Shown here piece after piece: positions 56,062 through 64,000 of a stretch of 64,000 nt of DNA (the stretch's first letter is position 1; each line of letters begins with the position of its first letter). The position numbers and the translations under genes were made by a program. A model generated the notes under the pieces. The model ran no database searches. It saw only the letters and a program-made list of their open reading frames with translations, and had not been told where the DNA came from. The stretch is from assembly GCF_004795895.1 (NCBI RefSeq), contig NZ_CP039250.1, positions 558,001 to 622,000 on the forward strand. Reading direction: 5' to 3'. This DNA comes from Sphingopyxis sp. PAMC25046. GTDB lineage: Bacteria; Pseudomonadota; Alphaproteobacteria; Sphingomonadales; Sphingomonadaceae.

Positions 56062-56835
56062 TTATGCGTTGCGCGCTGTCAGTCCGCCGTCGACCGGGAT
56101 CACGGCGCCGGTGATGTAGCTTGCCGCGGGGAGCACGAGGCCGAGTGTTACATGCGCGACTTCCTCGGGCTCGCCATAGCGGCGGAGCGCGGTGCGGCGT
56201 CTCGCGAAAATGGCCTTGTCCTCTTCGGAGACCTTGTCGGTCATGCCGGTGCGGATCGGTCCCGGACAGATGCAGTTGACTGTGATACCCTCCTTGCCGA
56301 GATCGACCGCGAGCCCGCGCGTCAGCCCGGTGACGCCGGTCTTGGCGGCGACATAGGGCGTGTCGCCCGGCGTCGCGCCAAGTCCCTCGGTCGAGGCGAT
56401 GTTGACGACCCGCGGGGCGTCGCTCTCGCGAAGAAATGGCAGTGCGGCGCGGACCATGCGCTGGTGTGCGGTCAGCATCACCGCGATCGCGCGGTGCCAG
56501 ATCGCCTCATATTCGTCCTCCGCGTCGAGCGAGGCAAAGCTCGAGACGCCGGCGTTGTTGACGAGGATGTCGATGCCGCCGAAATGCGCGGCGATGGCGG
56601 CGACGGTGCGTTTGATTGCCTCGCCGTCGGCGACGTCGAGCGCGAAGGCTTTCGCATTGGGACCGGCCTCGGCGGCGACGGCTTCACAAGCAGAGAGATC
56701 GAGGTCGGTGATTGCGACCTTCGCGCCTTCGTTTGCGAGGAGAAGCGCGGTCGCGCGGCCCATGCCGCTCGCGGCGCCGGTGACGATCGCGGTTCGGCCG
56801 GCGATGGAGCGCGAGCGGTCCGACGCCAAGCTCAC
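56062..56835 (-). CDS. SDR family oxidoreductase
   Basis: A 257-residue classical SDR. TGAASGMGRATALLL is the NAD loop, followed by TDLDLS (acidic end of strand 2, suggesting NAD over NADP), NNAGVSSF, the catalytic Ser and YVAAK, CPGPIRTGM and VIPVDGGLTARNA. The start is GTG at 56835, which overlaps the stop of amn as GTGA with no independent ribosome site, so translation is coupled to AMP nucleosidase. Substrate unknown. Confidence 0.87.
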   Translation of the reverse strand: MSLASDRSRSIAGRTAIVTGAASGMGRATALLLANEGAKVAITDLDLSACEAVAAEAGPNAKAFALDVADGEAIKRTVAAIAAHFGGIDILVNNAGVSSFASLDAEDEYEAIWHRAIAVMLTAHQRMVRAALPFLRESDAPRVVNIASTEGLGATPGDTPYVAAKTGVTGLTRGLAVDLGKEGITVNCICPGPIRTGMTDKVSEEDKAIFARRRTALRRYGEPEEVAHVTLGLVLPAASYITGAVIPVDGGLTARNA

Positions 56836-58316
56836 CGGAACGGCGGCTCGTTGAACGCGCGCAATTTGCGGCTGTGGAGCTTGGCGCCTTCGTCGCGGAG
56901 CAGTTCGCAGGTGCGGATGCCGATCTGGAGATGCGCGGCGATCGCTTCCTCGTAGAAGCGGTTTGCCTGTCCGGGTAGCTTGAGTTCGCCGTGGAGCGGT
57001 TTGTCGGAGACGCAGAGCAGGGTGCCGTAGGGGACGCGGAAGCGATAGCCCTGCGCTGCGATCGTCGCCGATTCCATATCAATGCCGATCGCGCGCGATT
57101 GCGAAAAGCGCAGCGCGCTGTCGGTGTAGCGCAGCTCCCAGTTGCGGTCGTCGGTGGTGACGACGGTGCCGGTGCGCATGCGTTTCTTGAGGTCGGCGCC
57201 GCTGGTGCCCGACACGGCCTCGGCGGCACTGGCGAGCGCGACCTGGACTTCGGCGATCGGCGGGATCGGGATCGCGACCGGCAGCACCGCGTCGAGGATA
57301 TGATCGTCGCGGAGATAGGCGTGCGCGAGCACATAGTCGCCGATGCGCTGGCTTGGGCGGAGGCCGCCGCAGTGGCCGATCATCAGCCACGCCTCGGGCC
57401 GCAGCACCGCGAGATGGTCGCAGATCGTCTTGGCATTCGACGGGCCGACGCCGATGTTGACAAGCGTGATGCCGCCGCCGTCGGGGGCGATGAGGTGATA
57501 CGCCGGCATCTGGTGCCGCCGCCACGCGCTGTCGGCGACGAGCGCGCTGGCGTTGACGCCGGGCTGGTCGACATAAAGCCCTGCCGCGCCCGCGAGCGCG
57601 GTATATTTGCCCTGGCCGACCTGCGCCCCCGCCCAGGCGACGAATTCGTCGACATAGCGGTGATAGTTGGTGAACAGGATATAACGCTGGAAATGCTCGG
57701 GCGCGGTGCCGGTGTAATGGCGAAGGCGCGCAAGGCTGAAGTCGGTGCGCAGCGCGTCGAACAGCGCGAGCGGTTGCTGCTCGGTCGGATCGAGACCGAA
57801 GAGGCCGTCGGCAAGTTCGTCGCCGATGTCGGCGAGCTCGGTCGTCGGGAAATGGCGCGCGAGTTCGAGCGGCGTCACGCCGCCCATGTCCGACCCGTCG
57901 CTCGCGTCGAGTACATAGGGGAAGGGGATTTGCTGCCCGGTGCGCGTGACTTCGAGCGCGATGTCGTAGTGGCGGGCGAGAAGCATGAGCTGTTCGCGGA
58001 GATAATCGGCGAAGAGGTCGGGGCGCGTCACCGTCGTGACGAAGGTGCCCGCACGCTCGAAGCGGCCAAAGGCGAGATTATGGCCCTCCTGCCCCTCGCG
58101 CTGCTCGCCCGTCGTCGTGAGGCGGATCGCGGGATAGTCGAACAGGCCCTTGGCGGCGGCATCCGCCGGCGGCAGCGTGCGGTCGCGCACATAGGCTGCG
58201 ATGGCCGATTTGAGATTGGATACCGAGGTGCGGAACTTGTCCTGAAGCTCGGCGATGATGCCCTCGACGATATCGTCTGTGGGGGCGGTGGTTTCGCGCG
58301 ATGAATTGGATGTCAT
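56832..58316 (-). CDS. amn: AMP nucleosidase
   Basis: A 494-residue enzyme that splits AMP into adenine and ribose 5-phosphate. The N-terminal regulatory domain (about 1-190) includes YPAIRLTTTGEQREGQEG-like sequence. The C-terminal nucleoside-phosphorylase-like catalytic domain has VNIGVGPSNAKTICDHLAVL, WLMIGHCGGLRPSQ, GDYVLAHAYLRDDHILD, SRAIGIDMESATIA and LCVSDKPLHGELK. The start at 58316 (MTSNSSRE) is used; the frame upstream runs into a palindromic repeat. Coupled to the SDR behind it. In the same purine/methyl-cycle sense, ahcY lies 2 kb away. Confidence 0.93.
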   Translation of the reverse strand: MTSNSSRETTAPTDDIVEGIIAELQDKFRTSVSNLKSAIAAYVRDRTLPPADAAAKGLFDYPAIRLTTTGEQREGQEGHNLAFGRFERAGTFVTTVTRPDLFADYLREQLMLLARHYDIALEVTRTGQQIPFPYVLDASDGSDMGGVTPLELARHFPTTELADIGDELADGLFGLDPTEQQPLALFDALRTDFSLARLRHYTGTAPEHFQRYILFTNYHRYVDEFVAWAGAQVGQGKYTALAGAAGLYVDQPGVNASALVADSAWRRHQMPAYHLIAPDGGGITLVNIGVGPSNAKTICDHLAVLRPEAWLMIGHCGGLRPSQRIGDYVLAHAYLRDDHILDAVLPVAIPIPPIAEVQVALASAAEAVSGTSGADLKKRMRTGTVVTTDDRNWELRYTDSALRFSQSRAIGIDMESATIAAQGYRFRVPYGTLLCVSDKPLHGELKLPGQANRFYEEAIAAHLQIGIRTCELLRDEGAKLHSRKLRAFNEPPFR

Positions 58317-58383
58317 CGCGTCGCTGTTGCACGAAAATGTGACAGAAGGAAAGGGGGGGCTCTGCGACGCCTCTCGGTCGTCA

Positions 58384-58448
58384 TCCGGACTTAATCCGGG
58401 ATCCACTGGCTCGACGTTTGCTTGAATGGACCCCGGATCAAGTCCGGG
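58384..58448. repeat. Dispersed palindromic repeat, family C (second copy)
   Basis: Arms 58384-58405 and 58427-58448 (22 nt, 3 mismatches) with the family C core ATCCGGGATCCA and CCCGGATCAAGTCCGG, as at 47865-47928. It fills most of the gap between amn and the peroxiredoxin gene. Confidence 0.85.
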
Positions 58449-58499
58449 GTGACGATGAAATGGGAAGGCAGCGCGGCAGCGCGCCGCCCTCCCCCATGA

Positions 58500-58982
58500 T
58501 CAGAGCTGTTCCAGCATATGATCGGCGCTCGACACCTTGAATTCGCCGGGCGCTTCGACGTTGAGCTGTTCTACAACGCCGTCGTTGACGATCATCGAGA
58601 AACGCTGGCCGCGCTTGCCCATGCCGAAGGCGGTGCCGTCCATGGTGAGACCCACGGCTTCGGCGAAGGTGCCGTTGCCGTCGGCGAGCATGGTGACGCT
58701 GTCGCCGGCATTGGCATTTTTGCCCCACGCGCCCATCACGAAGGCGTCATTGACCGCGGTGCAGGCGATCTCATCGACGCCTTTGGCTTTCAGTTCGTCG
58801 GCCTTGTCGACGAAACCCGGCAGGTGCTTGGCCGAGCAGGTCGGGGTGAACGCTCCCGGGACCGAGAAGAGCGCGACCTTGCGACCCTTGAAATAATCGG
58901 TGGTATTGACCTGTTCGGGGCCGTTTTCGGTGACCTTTACGAAGGTCGCGTCGGGCAGCTTGTCGCCGGTCTGGATCGTCAT
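58500..58982 (-). CDS. Peroxiredoxin (Prx5 type)
   Basis: A 160-residue thiol peroxidase of the Prx5/AhpE-like group, reducing peroxides with glutathione or thioredoxin. The peroxidatic Cys49 is in VPGAFTPTCS with KHLPGFVDKADELKAKGVDE following; a second Cys is in EIACTAVNDAFVMGAWGK. FSMIVNDGVVEQLNVE is the typical C-terminal strand pair. The ATG at 58982 (MTIQTGDKLPD) is chosen because AAAAGG lies 9 nt before it; an ATG at 58991 directly abuts that site. Length is standard. Confidence 0.93.
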   Translation of the reverse strand: MTIQTGDKLPDATFVKVTENGPEQVNTTDYFKGRKVALFSVPGAFTPTCSAKHLPGFVDKADELKAKGVDEIACTAVNDAFVMGAWGKNANAGDSVTMLADGNGTFAEAVGLTMDGTAFGMGKRGQRFSMIVNDGVVEQLNVEAPGEFKVSSADHMLEQL

Positions 58983-59169
58983 GGTCGGCATCCTTTTCGC
59001 TTGAGGGGATTGGGTTCGGACGCGACATTGGGTGCGACGGCGCGCGAGTCAAGGACGGGAGGGGCGGGGCGGTCGATTTGGAGGGCGACGGCTGGCGGCC
59101 GAAATCCTTCGCCCGTCGTCCGCAGCAAAGAGGCTGGACCCTTTTGGTCTGTCGCGGCATTGTACCGAT

Positions 59170-59733
59170 ATGGAAACCGTCCCCACCTGGTTCACCGGTC
59201 AGCTGCTGCTCGCGCTGCCGGGCATCGGCGATCCCCGCTTCGAACATTCGGTGATCGCGATGATCAGCCATGACGAGGAGGGCGCGATGGGGATTGGCAT
59301 CGGCGACCCGATCGACGGAATGACCGTTGGCGCGGTGCTCGACCAGCTCGAGATCGAGCATGACGAACCGCTCGACCAGCCGGTCTTCCTCGGCGGTCCG
59401 GTCGAGCCGTCGCGCGGTTTCGTGCTCCACAGCCGCGATTGGGGCGGGCAGGAAGCGGTGCAGGTCGGCGATCGCTGGATGGTGTCGAGCTCGCACGACA
59501 TCTTGCGCGCGATCGGCGAAGGGCGCGGCCCGTCGCGTTGGCTGGTGGCGCTCGGCTATGCGGGATGGTCGCCGGGGCAGCTCGAAGACGAGATGGTGCG
59601 CCACGGTTGGCATGTCACGCCGGGCAGTGATGGCCTGCTGTTCGAAACGCCGCCCGCCGAAAGATGGCAGGCGGCGTTTGCCGAAGCGGGAGTGGACGCC
59701 CGCCTGCTAACGACCGAAGGCGGCGAGGCTTAG
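59170..59733 (+). CDS. yqgE: YqgE/AlgH family protein
   Basis: A 187-residue member of the YqgE/AlgH family (UPF0301), of unknown biochemical role. Seen: TGQLLLALPGIGDPRFEHSV at the start, GAMGIGIGDPIDGMTVG, VFLGGPVEPSRGFVLHS, the GPSRWLVALGYAGWSPGQLE block and the closing W-H-P-like GWHVTPGSDGLLF. The start ATG at 59170 is chosen at METVPTWF. It overlaps the opposing TPR gene by 4 nt at the 3' end and is divergent from the peroxiredoxin gene. Confidence 0.92.
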   Translation: METVPTWFTGQLLLALPGIGDPRFEHSVIAMISHDEEGAMGIGIGDPIDGMTVGAVLDQLEIEHDEPLDQPVFLGGPVEPSRGFVLHSRDWGGQEAVQVGDRWMVSSSHDILRAIGEGRGPSRWLVALGYAGWSPGQLEDEMVRHGWHVTPGSDGLLFETPPAERWQAAFAEAGVDARLLTTEGGEA

Positions 59734-60128
59734 CGCGCGAGAGCGAGAAGCGGTTTGCCCTGATTGAGTTTCGCGAGTGCGGCGCGTGCAGCCCAGCGCG
59801 AATCCATGTAGCGGCCGCTCGCCAGCTCGACATCGTAGCGGATCGGGCTGCCGATCGCGGCGTCATAGGCGGCGGCGGCTTCGGCGGTGCGACCCAGACG
59901 AGCGTAAGCGGTGCCAAGATTGATCAGGCGCGAGGGGTCGCGCGCGTCGAGCGTCGTTTCGCCGGTCAGCTTTTCGACCGCGGCGTCGTTTTCGCCTGCC
60001 TTCAGTTCGGCATAGGCGACCGGCAGAATTTCCGAACCGGTCTGCGGCGCGGTCACGACGACGATCGATTGCGCCGCAGCAGGGCTCGAAAGCGCCAAGG
60101 CGATCAGCGGCAGCAGAATTTTTTTCAT
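59730..60128 (-). CDS. Secreted TPR-repeat protein
   Basis: A 132-residue protein with a signal peptide (KKILLPLIALALSSPAAAQ) and about two tetratricopeptide repeats (AYAELKAGENDAAVEKLTGE; LINLGTAYARLGRTAEAAAA), then a conserved-looking tail ASGRYMDSRWAARAALAKLN. TPR repeats mediate protein contacts; the partner is unknown. It lies in the periplasm by signal. Divergent from ahcY across a long regulatory gap. Confidence 0.82.
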   Translation of the reverse strand: MKKILLPLIALALSSPAAAQSIVVVTAPQTGSEILPVAYAELKAGENDAAVEKLTGETTLDARDPSRLINLGTAYARLGRTAEAAAAYDAAIGSPIRYDVELASGRYMDSRWAARAALAKLNQGKPLLALAR

Positions 60129-60523
60129 CTAGGTATCTCCCCGAAAACTTGGGCCGATTTTCTCGCGCGCCAAGTAAAAAGTCAATGTTTTCTGGGGTTT
60201 GTAACATAGCTGTCACAAAGAGCGATTATGCTCAGCGCAAGGCGCATTATAAGTCCGATTTTTCAGAATCTTGGGCTTTGCGACTCCGTGTCACAATCGG
60301 GACCTCCCGATTGTCACAATTGATGCGCGCAAAAATTATTTTTGCGGCCGGTGCGTTTTTGCGCCGCCGATTCGCGCATCCGTTCGCGAGGCGAGCGGTG
60401 CCGCGAGAGCGATATAAAGAAAAGTTTATATTTGATCCGCAGCGTGCTTTCGGATAGGGGCCGGACATGTTTTTCGTGGCCGCTCGCCTGCGGTCGACCT
60501 TAGCCAATATTGGAGAATCTCCC
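60129..60523 (+). promoter_or_regulatory. Long AT-rich regulatory leader before ahcY
   Basis: 395 nt without a gene. It holds three copies of TGTCACAA (60211-60218, 60289-60296, 60312-60319), a perfect hairpin ACAATCGGG-ACCT-CCCGATTGT (60293-60314), a perfect 19-nt palindrome CGCAAAAAT-T-ATTTTTGCG (60328-60346), and a perfect AT dyad ATATAAA/TTTATAT (60412-60418, 60425-60431). This is far more symmetric than other gaps here. The pattern suggests regulator binding (operator plus hairpin) for ahcY and perhaps the divergent TPR gene. No SAH-riboswitch core was found. Confidence 0.6.
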
Positions 60524-61939
60524 GTGGCCACTCTCGCCGCCGACACCCGTGATTATGTCGTTGCCGACATCAGCCTCGCCGATTTCGGGCGCAAGGAAAT
60601 CAACATCGCCGAAACCGAAATGCCGGGCCTGATGGCGCTGCGCGCTGAATATGGCGCGACGCAGCCGCTGAAGGGCGCGCGCATCACCGGTTCGCTGCAC
60701 ATGACGATCCAGACCGCGGTGCTGATCGAGACGCTGACTGCGCTCGGCGCCGAAGTCCGCTGGGCGACGTGCAACATCTTCTCGACGCAGGATCATGCCG
60801 CCGCCGCGATCGCCGCGACGGGCGTGCCGGTGTTCGCTGTGAAGGGTGAGAGCCTTGCCGACTATTGGGATTATGTCGGCCGCATTTTCGACTGGGGCGT
60901 CGAAGACGGCACGACCTGCAACCTGATCCTCGACGATGGCGGCGACGCCACGATGTTCGCGCTGTGGGGTGCGAAGCTCGAGGCCGGCGAAACCATGCCG
61001 GCGCCCGAGAATGAGGAAGAAATCGAAATGCAGCGCGCGCTGAAGGCGTTCGTCGCGGCGAACCCCGGCTACCTCACCAAGACGGTCAAGGCGATCAAGG
61101 GCGTGTCGGAAGAAACGACCACCGGCGTCCACCGCCTGTACCATATCGCCAAGAAGGGCGAACTGCCCTTCCCCGCGATCAACGTCAACGATAGCGTCAC
61201 CAAGTCGAAGTTCGACAACCTCTATGGCTGTAAAGAGTCGCTCGTCGACGCGATCCGCCGCGGCACCGACGTGATGCTCGCGGGCAAGGTCGCCACGGTT
61301 GCCGGCTTCGGCGACGTCGGCAAGGGTAGCGCCCAGAGCCTCCGCAACGGCGGCGCGCGCGTTCTCGTCACCGAAATTGATCCGATTTGCGCGCTGCAAG
61401 CGGCGATGGAAGGCTTCGAGGTCGTGTCGATGGACGAGGCCGTGAAGCGTTCGGACATCTTCGTCACCGCGACGGGCAACGCCGACGTGATCACCGCCGA
61501 GCATATGGCGGCGATGAAGAATATGGCGATCGTCTGCAACATCGGCCACTTCGACAGCGAGATCCAGATCGCGGCGCTCGCCAACTACAAGTGGACCGAA
61601 GTCAAGCCGCAGGTCGACTTGGTTGAATTTCCCGACGGCAAGCAAATCATCATCCTGTCGAAGGGCCGCCTCGTGAACCTTGGCAACGCGACGGGCCACC
61701 CGAGCTTCGTGATGTCGGCGAGCTTCACCAACCAAACGCTCGCGCAGATCGAACTGTGGACGCGCAGCGAGCAGTATAAGAACGACGTCTATGTCCTGCC
61801 GAAGCATCTCGACGAGAAGGTCGCGGCGCTGCACCTCGAAAAGCTGGGCGTGCATCTGTCGAAGCTGAGCCAGAAGCAGGCCGATTACATCGGCGTGCCG
61901 GTCGAAGGTCCGTTCAAGCCCGAGCATTATCGGTATTGA
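60524..61939 (+). CDS. ahcY: Adenosylhomocysteinase
   Basis: A 471-residue NAD-dependent SAH hydrolase that splits S-adenosylhomocysteine into homocysteine and adenosine, closing the methyl cycle. Seen: [56 protein letters not shown], the NAD loop [22 protein letters not shown], and the terminal FKPEHYRY. It has the roughly 40-residue insertion of the long bacterial class. The GTG start at 60524 has GGAG 8 nt upstream; an in-frame ATG at 60467 would add 19 unrelated residues. Confidence 0.95.
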   Translation: MATLAADTRDYVVADISLADFGRKEINIAETEMPGLMALRAEYGATQPLKGARITGSLHMTIQTAVLIETLTALGAEVRWATCNIFSTQDHAAAAIAATGVPVFAVKGESLADYWDYVGRIFDWGVEDGTTCNLILDDGGDATMFALWGAKLEAGETMPAPENEEEIEMQRALKAFVAANPGYLTKTVKAIKGVSEETTTGVHRLYHIAKKGELPFPAINVNDSVTKSKFDNLYGCKESLVDAIRRGTDVMLAGKVATVAGFGDVGKGSAQSLRNGGARVLVTEIDPICALQAAMEGFEVVSMDEAVKRSDIFVTATGNADVITAEHMAAMKNMAIVCNIGHFDSEIQIAALANYKWTEVKPQVDLVEFPDGKQIIILSKGRLVNLGNATGHPSFVMSASFTNQTLAQIELWTRSEQYKNDVYVLPKHLDEKVAALHLEKLGVHLSKLSQKQADYIGVPVEGPFKPEHYRY

Positions 61940-61966
61940 TTTCTTCGCCTGACGGCGAAGGCGGCG

Positions 61967-62075
61967 GCGGCACCGGGCCGCTCCCCCTCCCGGCCTCCCA
62001 TAGGCTACTATCGCCGGGGAGGCCCTTCGACGCCACGCGTCGTCTTCGGGCGGTGGGGGAGCGGGCCGGTGCCGC
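61967..62075. repeat. Nested palindromic element between ahcY and divL
   Basis: Outer arms 61967-61987 and 62055-62075 (21 nt, one mismatch). Inside lie a GGCCTCC/GGGGAGGCC pair and the perfect hairpin CGACGC-CAC-GCGTCG (62028-62042). The remaining part of the 302-nt gap, 62076-62241, shows nothing clear except the GAGGCGGG ribosome site of divL. Confidence 0.75.
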
Positions 62076-62241
62076 AGCGTTTCCGCATCGCGGAAACTCG
62101 GACGAAACTGTGGACGGCGCGCTCATCGGAAGATGTGGCGCGCCGTTTCGCTGTGACATGCGATTGAAACATGACTCCATCGCCTTTAGGGCAAGCGATC
62201 ATGCGCGCGCGATATCCGGATAAACGAGGGCTTGAGGCGGG

Positions 62242-64000
62242 ATGAGCGACACGCTTTCGCCGACCCTGTTGTTCGCGCTCGGCTTGTTCGCGGCACTGTG
62301 GTTGCTCGCCGGATTGTGGGCGACGCTGCGGGGGATCGCGATGCAGCGCCGCTCGGCGTTCGTCGCGGGGCAGGCCGAACGGCTCGCTAGCCTTGTCGAA
62401 GCCTCGCCCCAGCTTCCGGTGATTGTGCGCGCCGACTGGCGCGTCGAGGCGAGCGAGCGGCTCGGGCGCTGGCTGGGGCTCGACCGTGGGCCGCGCAATT
62501 TCGACGAGCTTCGCGGGCTCGGCAGCGGGCTCGATGCGCAGGCGCATGACGCGCTGCGTCAGGCGATCCTCGGCGCGCAGCGCGGCGCGAAGCCCTTCGT
62601 GCTGAGCCTGAAACCCGACGGCAGCCACCGCACGATTATCGTCCATGGCGCCGCGGCACCGGAGGCGGTCGGCGGGCCGGGCAGCGTGCTGCTCTGGCTC
62701 AGCGATGCGACCGACGGCCAGCACGCGCTCGCGCACGCGCGCGGCGAACGCGACGAGGCGATGGCGGCGTTCGAAGCTTTATCGGGGCTGATCGAGGCGG
62801 CACCCTTCCCGATGTGGTTCCGTGACACCGACCTGTCGCTCGCGCTCGTCAACGGCGCCTATGTTCGCGCGGTCGAGGCGAAGAGCGCCGCAGCGGTGAT
62901 CGACGGCGGTGTCGAGCTGTGCGAGACCGTCGCCGGGGTGAGCGCCGCCGACGCCGCCGACGCGGCGCGCGCCGCCGAATCGGCGCAGATGCGCACCATT
63001 CCGGTGACGATCGAGGGCGAACGGCGGATCATGCGCGTCGTCGACGTGCCGCTCGCGCCTGAGGGCGGGCGGGTGATCGGCGTCGCGGGCTATGCGATCG
63101 ACATTCAGGAACTCGAGACCGAGCGCGGCGCGCATCGGCGCTTCGTCGACACGCAGCGCGAACTGCTCGACCGGCTGTCGGCGGCGGTAGCGCAATTCGG
63201 TCCCGACCAGGGGCTGAGCTTCGCGAATTTGCCGTTCCGCCGCCTGTTCGGGGTCGAGGCCGACGATATCGCCGAGGCGTTGCCCTTCGCCCGGTTGCTC
63301 GACGGGTGGCGCGAACGCGGGCGGACCCCCGAAGTGCGCAACTATCCCGAATGGCGGCAGGCGCATGTCGACTGGTTCGCGCAGGCTGAGGCGAGCGAAG
63401 AAGACTGGCTGCTGCGCGACGGCACGCACCTCCACGTCGTCGCGCAGCCGACTCCCGACGGCGGCATGCTGCTGATCGCCGAGGACAAGACCGAACAGGT
63501 GCAACTCGCGGGCGCGCGCGACACGCTGCTCCGCGTCCGCACCGCGACCTTTGACAATCTGTTCGAGGCGGTCGCGGTCTTCGCCCCCGACGGGCGGCTT
63601 CACCTTTGGAACCAGCGTTTCCGCCGCCTGTGGGGCATCGACGAACTGACGCTCGCGGCGCATCCGCGCGTCGATACGCTGATGGAGGGGCTCGCCGACC
63701 GGCTGGTGAAGCCGAACCAGATCAGCATCGTGCAGGAAGTCATCCGCGCCGCGACGCTGGAACGCCAGCAACGCGGCGGCGAGATCGGTTTCGCCGACGG
63801 CCGCTATTTCGATTTCGCGTCGATCCCGCTGCCCGACGGCAATGCGCTGCTTATCATGCTCGACATCACGCCGAGCCGGAAGATGGAGGGCGCGCTGCGC
63901 GAACGCAACGAGGCGCTCGAGGCCGCCGACAAGGCCAAGACCGCCTTCCTGTCGCGGATGAGCTATGAACTCCGCACGCCGCTGACCTCGATCGGGGGCT
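62242..64000 (+). CDS. divL: DivL-like PAS-rich pseudo-histidine kinase, 5' part (runs off window)
   Basis: The first 586 residues. One membrane helix at about 8-30 (TLLFALGLFAALWLLAGLWA), three or more PAS-like domains (for example LIEAAPFPMWFRDTDLSLAL at about 180; LFEAVAVFAPDGRLHLWNQR at about 440), then the start of the dimerization domain AKTAFLSRMSYELRTPLTSI. The phosphoacceptor His of the H-box is Tyr575 (SYELRTPL), the hallmark of DivL, the Caulobacter polarity protein that inhibits or tunes CckA and so CtrA. The length to the Tyr is close to that in Caulobacter DivL. GAGGCGGG 1 nt before the ATG supports the start. Confidence 0.87.
   Translation, partial: MSDTLSPTLLFALGLFAALWLLAGLWATLRGIAMQRRSAFVAGQAERLASLVEASPQLPVIVRADWRVEASERLGRWLGLDRGPRNFDELRGLGSGLDAQAHDALRQAILGAQRGAKPFVLSLKPDGSHRTIIVHGAAAPEAVGGPGSVLLWLSDATDGQHALAHARGERDEAMAAFEALSGLIEAAPFPMWFRDTDLSLALVNGAYVRAVEAKSAAAVIDGGVELCETVAGVSAADAADAARAAESAQMRTIPVTIEGERRIMRVVDVPLAPEGGRVIGVAGYAIDIQELETERGAHRRFVDTQRELLDRLSAAVAQFGPDQGLSFANLPFRRLFGVEADDIAEALPFARLLDGWRERGRTPEVRNYPEWRQAHVDWFAQAEASEEDWLLRDGTHLHVVAQPTPDGGMLLIAEDKTEQVQLAGARDTLLRVRTATFDNLFEAVAVFAPDGRLHLWNQRFRRLWGIDELTLAAHPRVDTLMEGLADRLVKPNQISIVQEVIRAATLERQQRGGEIGFADGRYFDFASIPLPDGNALLIMLDITPSRKMEGALRERNEALEAADKAKTAFLSRMSYELRTPLTSIGG

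Noticed and set aside
60361..60466. SAH riboswitch before ahcY
   Set aside because: A GAGG-GAGCGG stretch and an ATCCG/CGGAT pair recall it, but the conserved GAGCGCTGC core and its pseudoknot partner are absent.

Overview
The window is 64 kb of GC-rich chromosomal DNA from an alphaproteobacterium, most likely a sphingomonad (order Sphingomonadales, Sphingopyxis-like). That placement is an inference. It rests on the gene families (DivL with a tyrosine H-box, PopZ, GDH-180, HTH-DUF4019, DUF2497, a PAS_5-type protein), on the gene order (PIMT-TolC, dapF-mtaB-ftsY-yciB, ahcY-divL) and on the types of dispersed palindromic repeats. No transposase, integrase, phage gene, CRISPR array or rRNA was seen. 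One tRNA (Cys-GCA) is present.

Layout. 0-12 kb: the end of an aldehyde dehydrogenase; a folB-SDR pair read leftward; a GNAT; the operon DUF1285 - CoA pyrophosphatase - CCA-adding enzyme; then a leftward block of GGDEF-EAL, parC, popZ, a TolC-family protein and a PIMT-like methyltransferase; then tRNA-Cys and an isolated 23-codon ORF with a strong Shine-Dalgarno and a terminator. 12-21 kb: an OsmC protein, then a TetR repressor and a complete RND efflux operon (adaptor, pump, outer-membrane lipoprotein) preceded by a palindromic operator and a long structured leader; then a PAS-like protein. 21-28 kb: NAD-glutamate dehydrogenase of the 180-kDa class, an ATP-grasp enzyme, a ribbon-helix-helix protein and a membrane-tethered HTH-DUF4019 protein. 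28-35 kb (leftward): phaB, DUF1963, hemH, an orphan Tat-exported molybdenum hydroxylase subunit, a CoA-binding protein and mrp. 35-39 kb: hflK-hflC-degP membrane and periplasmic proteolysis genes. 39-45 kb (leftward): yciB, ftsY, mtaB and dapF joined by ATGA overlaps, plus a second GGDEF-EAL. 45-52 kb: ffh, rpsP, rimM, an interruption (beta-lactamase fold, small ORF, LysR), then trmD and rplS. 52-64 kb: DUF1287, asd, DDAH, DUF2238, a lipoprotein, SDR, amn, peroxiredoxin, yqgE, a TPR protein, ahcY, and the first 586 codons of divL.

Most genes are core housekeeping functions: translation and SRP targeting (ffh and ftsY lie in neighbouring, oppositely oriented operons), tRNA maturation, lysine and methionine-cycle metabolism, envelope quality control, and cell-cycle polarity (popZ, divL).

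The unusual material is mainly between the genes. Several families of palindromic repeat occur, including one copy that lies in frame inside mtaB and adds about 44 residues. Two regulator genes (tetR, lysR) appear to have leaderless promoters overlaid by palindromes. The ahcY leader contains three perfect inverted repeats and three copies of TGTCACAA. No single gene cluster looks like a wholly new enzymatic system. The strongest candidates for something under-described are the repeat-invaded mtaB, the isolated sORF unit and the ahcY leader.
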